From Leucobacter sp. L43 (lineage in GTDB: Bacteria; Actinomycetota; Actinomycetes; Actinomycetales; Microbacteriaceae): 64,000 nucleotides of DNA. A model generated the notes under the pieces. That model searched no databases. It was given only the letters and a program-made list of their open reading frames with translations, and was not told the origin of the DNA. Location: contig NZ_JAENJG010000001.1 of assembly GCF_016597785.1 (NCBI RefSeq), positions 744,001 to 808,000 on the forward strand, given 5' to 3'. The position numbers were made by a program, and so were the translations under genes. Shown here piece by piece: positions 1 through 7,772 of the stretch; the stretch's first letter is position 1, and each line of letters begins with the position of its first letter.

Positions 1-31
1 CCGCGGCGGCCCTCGCGCTGCAACGCTTCCA

Positions 32-937
32 CTACTGGAATCGCACGCCGGAACCGCCGCGGGGCCCTCGGGGACCCTTGGCCGCCCCGTCGAGGGCGTC
101 TTTCACTGCACGAGTGGCGGGCTCGCCCGACCAACCGCGGCGGGCGAGGAAGCCGAGCAGCCGGCGTTCCGCCACATGGCGTTCGAGCCCGCCGAGCTTC
201 GCCGCGCGCTCCCGCGCGGTCTGCCGCAGCAGCTCGAACTCTTCATCGGAGTCGAGTTCGCCGAGGGCGGCTTCGATCACGTCGTCGGGGAGCTTGCGCG
301 ACCTCAGCTTCACTCGGATCTGCGACCGACTCGCCCGTTTCGACTCGCGGAGCTTCTCCGTCAGTGCACGCGCGAGACCGAGGTCGTCGAGGTACAGCCC
401 GGCGGTGAACTCCTCGATGACCCCTTCGATGTCGTCGGCTCCGTGGTCGAGCCGCGCGAGCTCCTCTCGGAGTTCACCGCTCGAGCGGGCTCGACGCGCG
501 AGCAGACGCACACCGTCTTCGTGCACCGAGCGCTCAGCCGCCGCCGCATCGTCTTCGGTCGCAGCAGCGTCCTCCGCTGCAGCATCCGGTGCTCGGGTCT
601 CGGCCTGCTCGACGACGTCGCTCCCAGCGCGGGAGCCGGAAGCGTGGTCGGCGAAGTTCGCATGCACGACCGGACGCACACGGCTATCGATCACTGAGGC
701 GATGCCGGAGTCGATGAGCCTCGCCAACTCCTCGCGCGTCGCTTCACGCGGTTCGCCTTCGACAGGGTTCACGCCATCGCGATCGTTCGCTTCAGTGCGT
801 TCGTCACTCCCTGAATCGGCGCCCGGACCGCGGCGACCCAATTGAGAGCGGAGCTGGATGACCTCGGCCAGGTCGCCCCGGTCCTCCGACCGCGACGCAG
901 AACCTTCTTCGGGCGGAGGGAGGAACCGGACGGCCAT
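32..937 (-). CDS. recX: RecX family regulatory protein
   Basis: RecX modulates RecA filament activity in the cytoplasm. The conserved RecX three-helix repeats occupy about residues 140–290 of the 301-residue product (LLARRARSSGELREEL, then the SRSQIRVKLRSRKL and RRLLGFLARRGWSG regions). The first ~135 residues are an acidic, low-complexity extension that most RecX proteins (about 150–200 residues) lack. The ATG at 937 was chosen because it lies one base after the recA stop (TGA-T-ATG), implying translational coupling with recA. A longer in-frame open stretch would overlap recA and starts with Arg-rich sequence that looks untranslated. The family is clear; the role of the extension is unknown. 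Confidence 0.9.
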   Translation of the reverse strand: MAVRFLPPPEEGSASRSEDRGDLAEVIQLRSQLGRRGPGADSGSDERTEANDRDGVNPVEGEPREATREELARLIDSGIASVIDSRVRPVVHANFADHASGSRAGSDVVEQAETRAPDAAAEDAAATEDDAAAAERSVHEDGVRLLARRARSSGELREELARLDHGADDIEGVIEEFTAGLYLDDLGLARALTEKLRESKRASRSQIRVKLRSRKLPDDVIEAALGELDSDEEFELLRQTARERAAKLGGLERHVAERRLLGFLARRGWSGEPATRAVKDALDGAAKGPRGPRGGSGVRFQ

Positions 938-938
938 A

Positions 939-2063
939 TCAGGCGCTCGCGCGCTTCTCGGGCTCGACCGCAGTCGCTGTCTTGGTCGCAGGCACCGCAG
1001 CCTTCGCTGCCGCACCAGATTTCGCCGGTGCAGTCTCGGCGGCCCCTTCGGGCTCCGCTTCCTTCCGACCGTTGACGCCGAGCTTCGTCAGAATCTTCTC
1101 TTCGATCTCGAGCGCCACATCCGGATGATTGATCAGGAATCGGCGGGCATTCTCCATGCCCTGGCCGAGCTGGTCGCCGTCGTAGGTGAACCAGGCGCCG
1201 CTCTTCTTGATCAGTCCCTGCTCCACGCCGTAATCGATGAGCGACCCCTCGCGCGAGATGCCGATGCCGTAGAGGATGTCGAACTCCGCCTGCTTGAAGG
1301 GCGGCGCCATCTTGTTCTTGACGACCTTCACACGGGTCCGGTTTCCGACCGCGTCGGTGCCGTCCTTCAACGTCTGAATGCGACGGATGTCGAGTCGCAC
1401 TGACGCGTAGAACTTCAACGCCTTTCCACCGGAGGTCGTCTCCGGGCTCCCGAAGAAGACCCCGATCTTCTCACGCAGCTGGTTGATGAAGATGGCGGTC
1501 GTCTTGGTGGAGTTCAGGCTCCCCGTGATCTTGCGCAACGCCTGAGACATGAGGCGCGCCTGGAGTCCGACGTGGCTGTCGCCCATCTCTCCTTCGATCT
1601 CCGCCTTCGGCACCAGCGCCGCAACGGAATCGATGACGACGAGATCGACGGAGCCGGAACGAATCAGCATGTCGGCGATCTCCAGAGCCTGCTCACCCGT
1701 GTCGGGCTGGGCGACGAGCAACGCGTCGATGTCGACACCCAGCTTCTGCGCATAATCGGGATCGAGCGCGTGCTCGGCGTCGACGAAGGCGGCGATACCG
1801 CCGGCGCGCTGCGCATTCGCGATCGCGTGCAGCGTGAGCGTCGTCTTCCCCGAGGATTCCGGGCCGTAGATCTCGATGATGCGACCACGGGGAAGGCCAC
1901 CGATGCCCAGCGCGACGTCCAACGCGACGGAGCCGGTCGGAATCACTTCGACGGGAGCGCGCTCCTGGCTGCCCATGCGCATGATCGCGCCCTTGCCGAA
2001 GTTCCGGTCGATCTGCGCGAGTGCGGCTTCGAGTGCCTTTTCGCGGTCTTTCGGTGCTGCCAT
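939..2063 (-). CDS. recA: Recombinase RecA
   Basis: RecA is the ATP-dependent strand-exchange recombinase and LexA co-protease. The 374-residue product has Walker [10 protein letters not shown] (about residue 70), the Walker B stretch [14 protein letters not shown], the loop L2 region [19 protein letters not shown], and the usual variable C-terminal tail, here Ala/Lys/Glu-rich. The ATG at 2063 begins [12 protein letters not shown] and is preceded by ATGAGGAGCAAGACC, a good ribosome binding site; in-frame codons further upstream give non-conserved sequence. It is followed by recX after one base and preceded by a DUF3046 gene, the standard actinobacterial arrangement. A LexA-type palindrome lies about 200 bases upstream, so SOS induction is likely. 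Confidence 0.98.
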   Translation of the reverse strand: MAAPKDREKALEAALAQIDRNFGKGAIMRMGSQERAPVEVIPTGSVALDVALGIGGLPRGRIIEIYGPESSGKTTLTLHAIANAQRAGGIAAFVDAEHALDPDYAQKLGVDIDALLVAQPDTGEQALEIADMLIRSGSVDLVVIDSVAALVPKAEIEGEMGDSHVGLQARLMSQALRKITGSLNSTKTTAIFINQLREKIGVFFGSPETTSGGKALKFYASVRLDIRRIQTLKDGTDAVGNRTRVKVVKNKMAPPFKQAEFDILYGIGISREGSLIDYGVEQGLIKKSGAWFTYDGDQLGQGMENARRFLINHPDVALEIEEKILTKLGVNGRKEAEPEGAAETAPAKSGAAAKAAVPATKTATAVEPEKRASA

Positions 2064-2260
2064 GGTCTTGCTCCTCATCACGTGCGCGGCGTGCCGCTGG
2101 GTGTGCTGCCTGCATACTGTCTCGACCCCGGCCGGGGCAGACAAGGCATCGGTGGTCGTGCACTGTTCACCCTAGAATCAGCCTCCGACATTCATGGCCG
2201 GAGGTACTGAACTGTGGATGGATCGATCGCTGCACCACCTGTAGACGAAGATAACACCAT

Positions 2261-2276
2261 TCGAACACAGTTTCGA
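2261..2276 (-). promoter_or_regulatory. Putative LexA (SOS) box and promoter of recA
   Basis: The 16-mer TCGAACACAGTTTCGA matches the actinobacterial/Gram-positive SOS consensus TCGAAC-N4-GTTCGA at 11 of 12 defined positions. On the minus strand a weak promoter can be drawn in which TTCGAA is the -35 element and TATCTT, 18 bases on, is the -10 element, so the box would cover the -35. The box lies between the DUF3046 gene and recA. The family knowledge is established; binding here is inferred. Confidence 0.7.
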
Positions 2277-2340
2277 ATATCGTCGCGGCGTGTTCGCGCA
2301 GATCCCCTCGTGCGCGGCGCGGCCGAGGGGCCTGCTCCCG

Positions 2341-2562
2341 TCAGTCGCGCGGGTCGGGAAGACCGCGGCCGTGACGCCGAGCGACCGGCACCCCGAGATC
2401 GACGCAGAGCGCCTCCCAGACCTGGCGCGGCGCCACACCGCGCTCGATGGCGTCATTCGCCGTACCGGCCAGAGGCGCGAGCCAGTGATCGCGCAGGAGC
2501 ACAGGCGCGTAATCCTCACCGAACTCCGAGACGCATGCGCGCCGAAACTCACTCAACCGCAT
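2341..2562 (-). CDS. DUF3046 domain protein
   Basis: This 73-residue protein has the DUF3046 pattern: an N-terminal MRLSEFRR, a central DHWLAPL, and a C-terminal PRQVWEALCVDLGVP. The family occurs almost only in Actinobacteria and is found directly upstream of recA, as here. No function is established and no membrane segment or catalytic motif is visible. The putative LexA box between it and recA suggests recA has its own promoter. Confidence 0.85.
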   Translation of the reverse strand: MRLSEFRRACVSEFGEDYAPVLLRDHWLAPLAGTANDAIERGVAPRQVWEALCVDLGVPVARRHGRGLPDPRD

Positions 2563-2602
2563 CGCTCATACTCATTTCGTATCATCGCCGACAGAACGGC
2601 GA

Positions 2603-2631
2603 AGCGCCCGAACCGGAACCGGTCGGGCGCT
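2603..2631 (-). terminator. Hairpin terminator downstream of clgR
   Basis: A perfect 9-bp stem AGCGCCCGA/TCGGGCGCT encloses an 11-base loop, 36 bases after the clgR stop. There is no T-run, as is common for terminators in high-GC actinobacteria. Confidence 0.55.
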
Positions 2632-2666
2632 GTCATGCCGATCAAACGGCGCAAGTCGGGAGACGC

Positions 2667-2987
2667 TTACGAGACCAGCTCGGGCGTGAACCCCGACACC
2701 AGTTCCGCCGGGACCGTGTCCGGAACCCGATGAGCCATCGGAAGCGACAGGCCTTCGACGACCGACAGACGCTCGCTCACTTCGCCCATGATGACCGAGA
2801 GCGGAGTGTCCAGTGCGTCAGCGACTGCTGCGAGGATCTCACTCGATGCTTCCTTCTGGCCGCGCTCGACCTCGCTCAGGTACCCGAGCGCAACGCTCGC
2901 CTCCCCGGCGACCTGCCGCAGCGTGCGACCCTTCTGCAACCGGAAGTCACGCAGTACATCGCCGATCTCTTGACGCATGAGCACCAT
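2667..2987 (-). CDS. clgR: XRE-family transcriptional regulator, ClgR-like
   Basis: ClgR activates clp protease and other proteostasis genes in actinobacteria. The 106-residue product is nearly all helix-turn-helix domain: RQEIGDVLRDFRLQKGRTL, the recognition segment ASVALGYLSEVERGQKEAS, then ILAAVADALDTPLSVIMGEV. This closely follows the mycobacterial and corynebacterial ClgR pattern. The ATG at 2987 (MVLMRQEIGD) is preceded by GGAGGG. Position upstream of DUF3046–recA and downstream of pgsA–cinA is the conserved location, although a glutamine-type ABC transporter is inserted between cinA and clgR here. ClgR itself is usually Clp-degraded; its C-terminus here (ELVS) was not examined for a degron. 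Confidence 0.88.
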   Translation of the reverse strand: MVLMRQEIGDVLRDFRLQKGRTLRQVAGEASVALGYLSEVERGQKEASSEILAAVADALDTPLSVIMGEVSERLSVVEGLSLPMAHRVPDTVPAELVSGFTPELVS

Positions 2988-3122
2988 GTGAACCCTCCTC
3001 CACGTGCACAACCCGAGTCGTGCTTTCCACCATACCCGCTCGTCGACAGGGTGTCGCTGCGGGAACGCCGACCGTTTTCCGATCGTCGTACTGGGAACAA
3101 CTGAGAGCATAGCCGCTGTATT

Positions 3123-3177
3123 CCTGAAATCTCACTGAACTTGAGCCGGGCTGACTCAAGTTCAGCGAAGTTTCAGG
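3123..3177 (-). repeat. Large inverted repeat between glnQ and clgR (probable terminator)
   Basis: Two 23-base arms with only three mismatches flank a 9-base spacer. The inner 11 bases of each arm (CTGAACTTGAG / CTCAAGTTCAG) pair perfectly. It begins 18 bases after the glnQ stop, so a transcription terminator for the ABC-transporter operon is the simplest reading. It also lies upstream of clgR, so an operator role cannot be excluded. There is no T-run. Confidence 0.75.
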
Positions 3178-3195
3178 ATGTGCGCCGAAACACCG

Positions 3196-3954
3196 TCACA
3201 AGACCTTCGACAGGAACTCCTGCGTACGGGCATGACTGGGGCTTCCGAAGACCTGATCCGGAGCACCCTCTTCGATGACGGTGCCCTCGTCCATGAAGAC
3301 CACGCGATCGCAGACCTCGCGAGCGAAACCCATTTCGTGGGTGACGAGCACCATGGTCATCCCCGACGCGGCGAGATCGCGGATCACCTGGAGCACCTCC
3401 CCCACCATCTCAGGGTCGAGCGCCGACGTCGCCTCGTCGAACAGCATGATCTTGGGCTCCATGGCGAGCGCACGAGCGATCGCAACGCGCTGCTTCTGCC
3501 CGCCCGACAGCGACGCGGGCCGCGCGTCCGCTTTCTCGGACAGACCCACGCGCTCCAGCAGCGCGAGGGCGGCCGCCCGAGCCTCGCTCTTCGACTTCTT
3601 CTTGAGGTCCACCGGCGCGAGCATGATGTTCTCGAGCACCGTCATGTTGGGGAACAGATTGAAGTGCTGGAACACCATGCCGATGTTCTGCCGGACGACA
3701 TTGATATCGGCCTGCGCAGACGTCAGCTCCATGCCGCTGACGATGACGGATCCCCCGCTCGGCTCTTCCAGGCGATTGAGGCAGCGCAGGAGCGTCGACT
3801 TGCCCGATCCCGACGGGCCGATCACGGAGACGACCTCGCCCTCCGCGACCACCAGGTCGATGCCGTTGAGCACCTCGTTGCTGCCGAAAGACTTGCGCAG
3901 GCCCGCGACCTCGATCGCGGGAGTGGCCGTCTGCGATGCCGTGTTCTCGGTCAC
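3196..3954 (-). CDS. glnQ: Polar amino-acid (glutamine-type) ABC transporter ATPase
   Basis: This is the ATP-binding subunit of a type-I polar amino-acid importer at the inner face of the membrane. The 252-residue protein has Walker [10 protein letters not shown] (about residues 44–52), the ABC signature [15 protein letters not shown], Walker [14 protein letters not shown] and the H-loop VLVTHEMGF, matching GlnQ-class ATPases throughout. Its first four bases overlap the stop of the upstream fused binding-protein/permease gene, so the two are certainly one operon and probably translationally coupled. Substrate (glutamine, glutamate or another polar amino acid) cannot be decided from sequence. 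Confidence 0.92.
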   Translation of the reverse strand: MTENTASQTATPAIEVAGLRKSFGSNEVLNGIDLVVAEGEVVSVIGPSGSGKSTLLRCLNRLEEPSGGSVIVSGMELTSAQADINVVRQNIGMVFQHFNLFPNMTVLENIMLAPVDLKKKSKSEARAAALALLERVGLSEKADARPASLSGGQKQRVAIARALAMEPKIMLFDEATSALDPEMVGEVLQVIRDLAASGMTMVLVTHEMGFAREVCDRVVFMDEGTVIEEGAPDQVFGSPSHARTQEFLSKVL

Positions 3955-5411
3955 TTGTTCACCTTCTTATCAACGATGTTCGCGAGCCAGGTCAGCAGCG
4001 TGATGACGATGAAGTACATCACACCGACGATGATGAGCATCTCGGTCGTACGGAAGTTGGCCGCGTAGATCTGCTGCGCCTGGTAGAGGAGCTCGGCGAA
4101 GCCGATGGTCAGCAGCAACGAGGAGTCCTTCAACGTGATGACGAGCTGGTTGATGATGGACGGCATCGAGATCTTGACCGCCTGCGGCATCACGACGCGC
4201 TGCATCGACCGGCCCCACCCGAGACCCAATGATCGAGCGGCTTCCATCTGCCCCGGATCGACCGACTGGAGACCGCCGCGGACGATCTCGGTGAGATACG
4301 CCCCGGCGTTCAGCGCGAGCGTCGCGACGCCCGCGAGGAAGACATTGCCGGGAGCGCCGGTGAGCTGCGGCAGACCGAAGTAGAAGAGGAATGCCCACAC
4401 CAGGATCGGAGTGCCCCGGAAGATGGAGACGTACACCGTCGCGATTCCGCGCACGATGCGGGACGAGGAGATCTTCATGAACCCGAATACGAACCCGAGC
4501 ACCAAGGCGATCACGAACGAGACCACGGTGATCGATACGGTGTTCCACAACCCCTTCGAGAGAGCCGGCCAGCTCTGGCCGACCAGCTCGAAGATGTTGC
4601 CGTTGGCGCTCTTCGCTTCCGAGTCTCCGAGATAGGTGTTGAGAATCTCGTCGTAGGTGCCGTCGGCCTTGAGCTTTGCCAGCCCATCGTTGAAGGCGGC
4701 GAGGAGCTCGGAGTTCTGCCCCTTCGCCACCGCGAAGCCGTATTCGCCGCCCGGAATCTTCTCCGTGACGACCTTCAATCCGTTGCCCTGATCGATGCCG
4801 TAGGCGAGCACGGGGTAGTCGTCGAAGACCGCCACCGCGGATTGGTTCTTCACCGACTCGTACATGGTCGCGGACTGGTCGAGCGCCTTGACCGTGAACC
4901 CGTACTCCTCTGCGAGCTTCTCGGCCTCCGCGAGTCCCTCCGAACCCGACTTCGCGACGACCGTCTCGCCCGCGAGGTCCTCGTATCCGGTGATCGAATC
5001 GTCGTTCGCGGCGACCGCCATCTGCACGCCGGACTCGAAGTACGGTTCTGAGAAGTCGAAGATCTCCTTGCGCTCGTCGGTGATCGACATACCGGCGATG
5101 ACCCCGTCGGCCTGACCCGACTGCACCGCGGAGAGCGCGGCCTGGAAGCCGAGCGACCGAATGTCGACGCTGAAGCCCTCCTCCTCCGCGATCGTATTCA
5201 TCAGGTCCATGTCGATGCCGACGAGGTCGCCCGTGGAAGGATCACGGAACTCGAACGGGGCGAACGTCGTGTCGGTCGCGATGACGAATGACTCTCCCTC
5301 GGCCTGGGCGGGCACGACGGCCGCCGCCGCAGCAGTTCCCAGCAGCAACGTCGCTGCGATCCCTGCCGCGAGACCCGCGCGCACGCGGGTCCAACGTCTG
5401 TTCTTCTGCAC
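3951..5411 (-). CDS. Fused substrate-binding protein–permease of a polar amino-acid ABC transporter
   Basis: One 486-residue chain combines both membrane and binding parts of an amino-acid importer. Residues 1–37 are a signal-type segment (Arg-rich, hydrophobic, ending AQA). Residues about 40–270 form a GlnH-like solute-binding domain with the typical opening [14 protein letters not shown]. Residues about 280–486 form a GlnP-type permease with the EAA loop [20 protein letters not shown] and several membrane helices. There is no lipobox cysteine, consistent with tethering through the permease. The start is GTG at 5411. It precedes glnQ with a four-base overlap. Such fusions are known in Gram-positive bacteria. 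The pair interrupts the usual cinA–clgR neighbourhood. Confidence 0.92.
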   Translation of the reverse strand: MQKNRRWTRVRAGLAAGIAATLLLGTAAAAAVVPAQAEGESFVIATDTTFAPFEFRDPSTGDLVGIDMDLMNTIAEEEGFSVDIRSLGFQAALSAVQSGQADGVIAGMSITDERKEIFDFSEPYFESGVQMAVAANDDSITGYEDLAGETVVAKSGSEGLAEAEKLAEEYGFTVKALDQSATMYESVKNQSAVAVFDDYPVLAYGIDQGNGLKVVTEKIPGGEYGFAVAKGQNSELLAAFNDGLAKLKADGTYDEILNTYLGDSEAKSANGNIFELVGQSWPALSKGLWNTVSITVVSFVIALVLGFVFGFMKISSSRIVRGIATVYVSIFRGTPILVWAFLFYFGLPQLTGAPGNVFLAGVATLALNAGAYLTEIVRGGLQSVDPGQMEAARSLGLGWGRSMQRVVMPQAVKISMPSIINQLVITLKDSSLLLTIGFAELLYQAQQIYAANFRTTEMLIIVGVMYFIVITLLTWLANIVDKKVNK

Positions 5412-5481
5412 TCTCTATTCCCCTTTGCGGAGCAAGATCGCCGCGATCTGCGATGATCGATCGCCCTCCAGCGTACCGAGG

Positions 5482-6024
5482 TCAGCGAGGCTCCGACGCA
5501 CGCTCGCTTTCGAGGCACTCCCACAGCAGCTGGATCGCCGCGGCGACGGCATCCGCACGAATGCTCGAGCGGTCGCCGTCGAGGGAGAGCAGCCGCGACT
5601 GCGTGCGTTCGCCAGAGCTCACGGCGATCCAGACCGTTCCGGCCGGCTGACCGGTCTGCGCATCGGGGTCCGGCCCAGCGACCCCCGTGGTCGCGACGCC
5701 GACATCAGCCGGGACAACGGGTCCGCTCCCCCTCGGCGTCGCACAGGCCCGCCGGACGCCCTCCGCCATCTGGCGCACCACCTCGTCATCGACCGGGCCC
5801 CGTTCGCGCAGGAGCTCGGCGTCCACGCCGAGCAGTGCATGCTTGAGCGCGGTGTCATAGGCCACCACGCCGCCGCTGAACACGCGGGAGGCTCCTGGCA
5901 CCGAGACCACGGCATCGGCGAGGAGCCCGCCGGTCAAGGACTCCGCCACGGCGAGCCTGAGCCCGCGCGACACTGCGCGCTCGATGATGCGGGCGACGAG
6001 GTCGCGGTCAGCACCGGACTTCAC
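5482..6024 (-). CDS. cinA: CinA C-terminal domain protein (nicotinamide-nucleotide amidase type)
   Basis: The 180-residue product corresponds only to the C-terminal amidohydrolase domain of CinA (PncC type), which deamidates nicotinamide mononucleotide. Diagnostic stretches are LAVAESLTGGLLADAVVSVPGAS split across residues 23–45, SGGVVAYDTALKHALLGV, and the ATTGVAGP motif. The N-terminal molybdopterin-binding domain of full CinA is absent, as in many actinobacteria. The GTG at 6024 overlaps the pgsA stop (GTGA) and is preceded by GGAGGT at a good distance, so the two genes are coupled. Role in NAD salvage is inferred from the family. Confidence 0.88.
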   Translation of the reverse strand: MKSGADRDLVARIIERAVSRGLRLAVAESLTGGLLADAVVSVPGASRVFSGGVVAYDTALKHALLGVDAELLRERGPVDDEVVRQMAEGVRRACATPRGSGPVVPADVGVATTGVAGPDPDAQTGQPAGTVWIAVSSGERTQSRLLSLDGDRSSIRADAVAAAIQLLWECLESERASEPR

Positions 6025-6620
6025 CGCGCCGACCTCCGCGCGCGGAGGTACCCGACCACGTAATCGATGCCGCTGTACATCGTGAGCACGAAGGCGATCG
6101 CCATCGTGATGATGTTCACCCAGACGACGACGGGCGCTGCCGGTCCGACGACGGCGGCGAGCGGGAGCAGGGCGAGCGTGATGGCGACGGACTGCGCGAC
6201 GGTCTTCAGTTTGCCGGCCCATGCGGCCGCGAGCACCACATCGTGCGCCACGAGCAGCCGGTGCACGGTGATCCCGATCTCCCTGACCAGAATCAGGATC
6301 GTGACCCACCACGGCAGCTCCGCGAGGATCGAGAGACCGACCAGTGCGGCACCGGTGAGGAACTTGTCCGCGATCGGGTCGAGCAGTTTTCCGAGGTCCG
6401 TGATGAGGCCTCGCGATCGCGCGATGTGGCCATCCCAGGCATCGGTCGCGATCGCGAGCACAAAGAACACCGCCGACGCCCAGCGCCATGGCCCGTCTGC
6501 GCCGCCGTCGGCCAGCAGCATCCAGAGGAAGAAGGGGGTGGCAATGATGCGCGCGCCCGTGATGATGTTCGGAGCGTTCCAGTTGCTGGGCGCCGCGGAG
6601 GCGGGTGCGTTGCCGGTCAT
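6021..6620 (-). CDS. pgsA: CDP-diacylglycerol–glycerol-3-phosphate 3-phosphatidyltransferase
   Basis: PgsA makes phosphatidylglycerol phosphate in the membrane. The 199-residue protein has the complete CDP-alcohol phosphotransferase motif D-x2-D-G-x2-A-R-x8-G-x3-D-x3-D in the stretch DAWDGHIARSRG…LGKLLDPIADK (about residues 62–88) and several membrane helices. The start at ATG 6620 is preceded by TAGGCT and exactly six bases, a likely leaderless promoter. It overlaps cinA by four bases downstream. The ftsK–pgsA–cinA order is conserved in actinobacteria. Confidence 0.93.
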   Translation of the reverse strand: MTGNAPASAAPSNWNAPNIITGARIIATPFFLWMLLADGGADGPWRWASAVFFVLAIATDAWDGHIARSRGLITDLGKLLDPIADKFLTGAALVGLSILAELPWWVTILILVREIGITVHRLLVAHDVVLAAAWAGKLKTVAQSVAITLALLPLAAVVGPAAPVVVWVNIITMAIAFVLTMYSGIDYVVGYLRARRSAR

Positions 6621-6654
6621 GCCAGCAGCCTACTTGAGTGGCCGCAGCGGGGTT

Positions 6655-7695
6655 CTAGTACGGGTAGATCGCCACGTCGAGCCCATCTGCCGTGGGGGTC
6701 ACCTCGACGTCGGCCGAGGATGCCCGGAGATCGATCTTCTCGGTGATCTCATCACCACTGGCGTCTCGTCCGGTGTAGGTGGCCCGGAACGAGCCTCGAT
6801 CTTCGATCTCCATCCACGTGGACAGCTCATCACGGGCGCTGACCGTCGGAGCTTCCGTCATCTCGACGGATACGTCTACCGCGGGGCTCGAAGAGAATTT
6901 GGAGCTCGGCTCCTCGGCGGCGATGCCGCAGGACTGCAATTCCCACACATCCGTCTGCTCGGCGCACTCCTCGTAGGCGATACCGACCTGCCGTCGCACC
7001 TCCGCCGCGTAGTCGGCACCGGGAACGATCCAGTCGGACGCGAAGAGCGCGTCAGCGTTCGATGTCACGGCGACGCGCGCGTCATCCGTGGTTTCGAAGA
7101 ACGGGTTGTGCGAGATGAGCGCGTACTCGCCCGCGTACACAGTGATCGACGGGGCGTCGGACGGGAGCGGATCGTCCGCGCCCCGGAGTCCGAGCGCACC
7201 GCCGCCCGACGCGTCGATCGCGACTTCGTACTTCAGGCCGGATGTGACGCGCCACTCGTCGTCAGCGGTGCGGCGCAGCTCGAGCTGATCGGAGTACGAG
7301 GAGCCGCCGAGTTCGTATGAGACTTGCCCGGAGGCGCGGCCGGCCTCGAAGTCGACGCGGATGCGCCCGAGCTCACTGTCGCTGATGTGCTCAGCTGACG
7401 CGAACGCAGCCGGATCCGGGGCTGCGTTCGGACGCGCCGATTCGGTGTCGCTGGAAAGCCGCTCCGCGCCGTTCGCGTCGCCAGCGGCGACGGCCTCCAC
7501 GTACTCCGCTGCGACGGCGCGAACTGCTGCGCTGTTGTTCGATTGGGCGTCGACGGCGACCACTGCTCCAGCGGCCCCGAGCACGACCACCGCGAGAGCA
7601 CCGGTCATTCCCCAGATCCAGGTCTGGCGCTGCGGACGACGGCCTGCCGTCTGCCCGTTCGCGTCATACGGAGAGGTTCCGTCCGGGTGCGTCAT
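6655..7695 (-). CDS. Membrane-anchored extracytoplasmic protein of unknown function
   Basis: I do not recognise a named family. The 346-residue product has a short cytoplasmic head (~28 residues, Asp/Gln/Arg-rich), one hydrophobic helix at about residues 29–50 (MTGALAVVVLGAAGAVVAV), and a large acidic outer part. The first outer segment (AVAAEYVEAVAAGDANGAERL) resembles the start of an NTF2/Cystatin-like fold used in many actinobacterial lipoproteins, but this is a weak guess. Only two cysteines are visible close together (YEECAEQTDVWELQSCG), plausibly a disulfide. The ATG at 7695 has AGAGGAGA upstream. It lies between ftsK and pgsA, probably co-transcribed with one of them. Confidence 0.7.
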   Translation of the reverse strand: MTHPDGTSPYDANGQTAGRRPQRQTWIWGMTGALAVVVLGAAGAVVAVDAQSNNSAAVRAVAAEYVEAVAAGDANGAERLSSDTESARPNAAPDPAAFASAEHISDSELGRIRVDFEAGRASGQVSYELGGSSYSDQLELRRTADDEWRVTSGLKYEVAIDASGGGALGLRGADDPLPSDAPSITVYAGEYALISHNPFFETTDDARVAVTSNADALFASDWIVPGADYAAEVRRQVGIAYEECAEQTDVWELQSCGIAAEEPSSKFSSSPAVDVSVEMTEAPTVSARDELSTWMEIEDRGSFRATYTGRDASGDEITEKIDLRASSADVEVTPTADGLDVAIYPY

Positions 7696-7772
7696 GCTCG
7701 TCTCCTCTGTCGTACGTCTCAGGGTTCACATCGTGTGGTGCGCACGCGCGGCACCTGGAGGGCTTTCGCAGC

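Noticed and set aside
1-31. Start of another gene left of recX
   Set aside because: Too short to support any call; miaB is common there in relatives but cannot be seen.
3049-3076. ClgR operator upstream of clgR
   Set aside because: A CGCTGCGGGAACGC stretch resembles part of published ClgR sites but the symmetry and spacing do not fit well enough.
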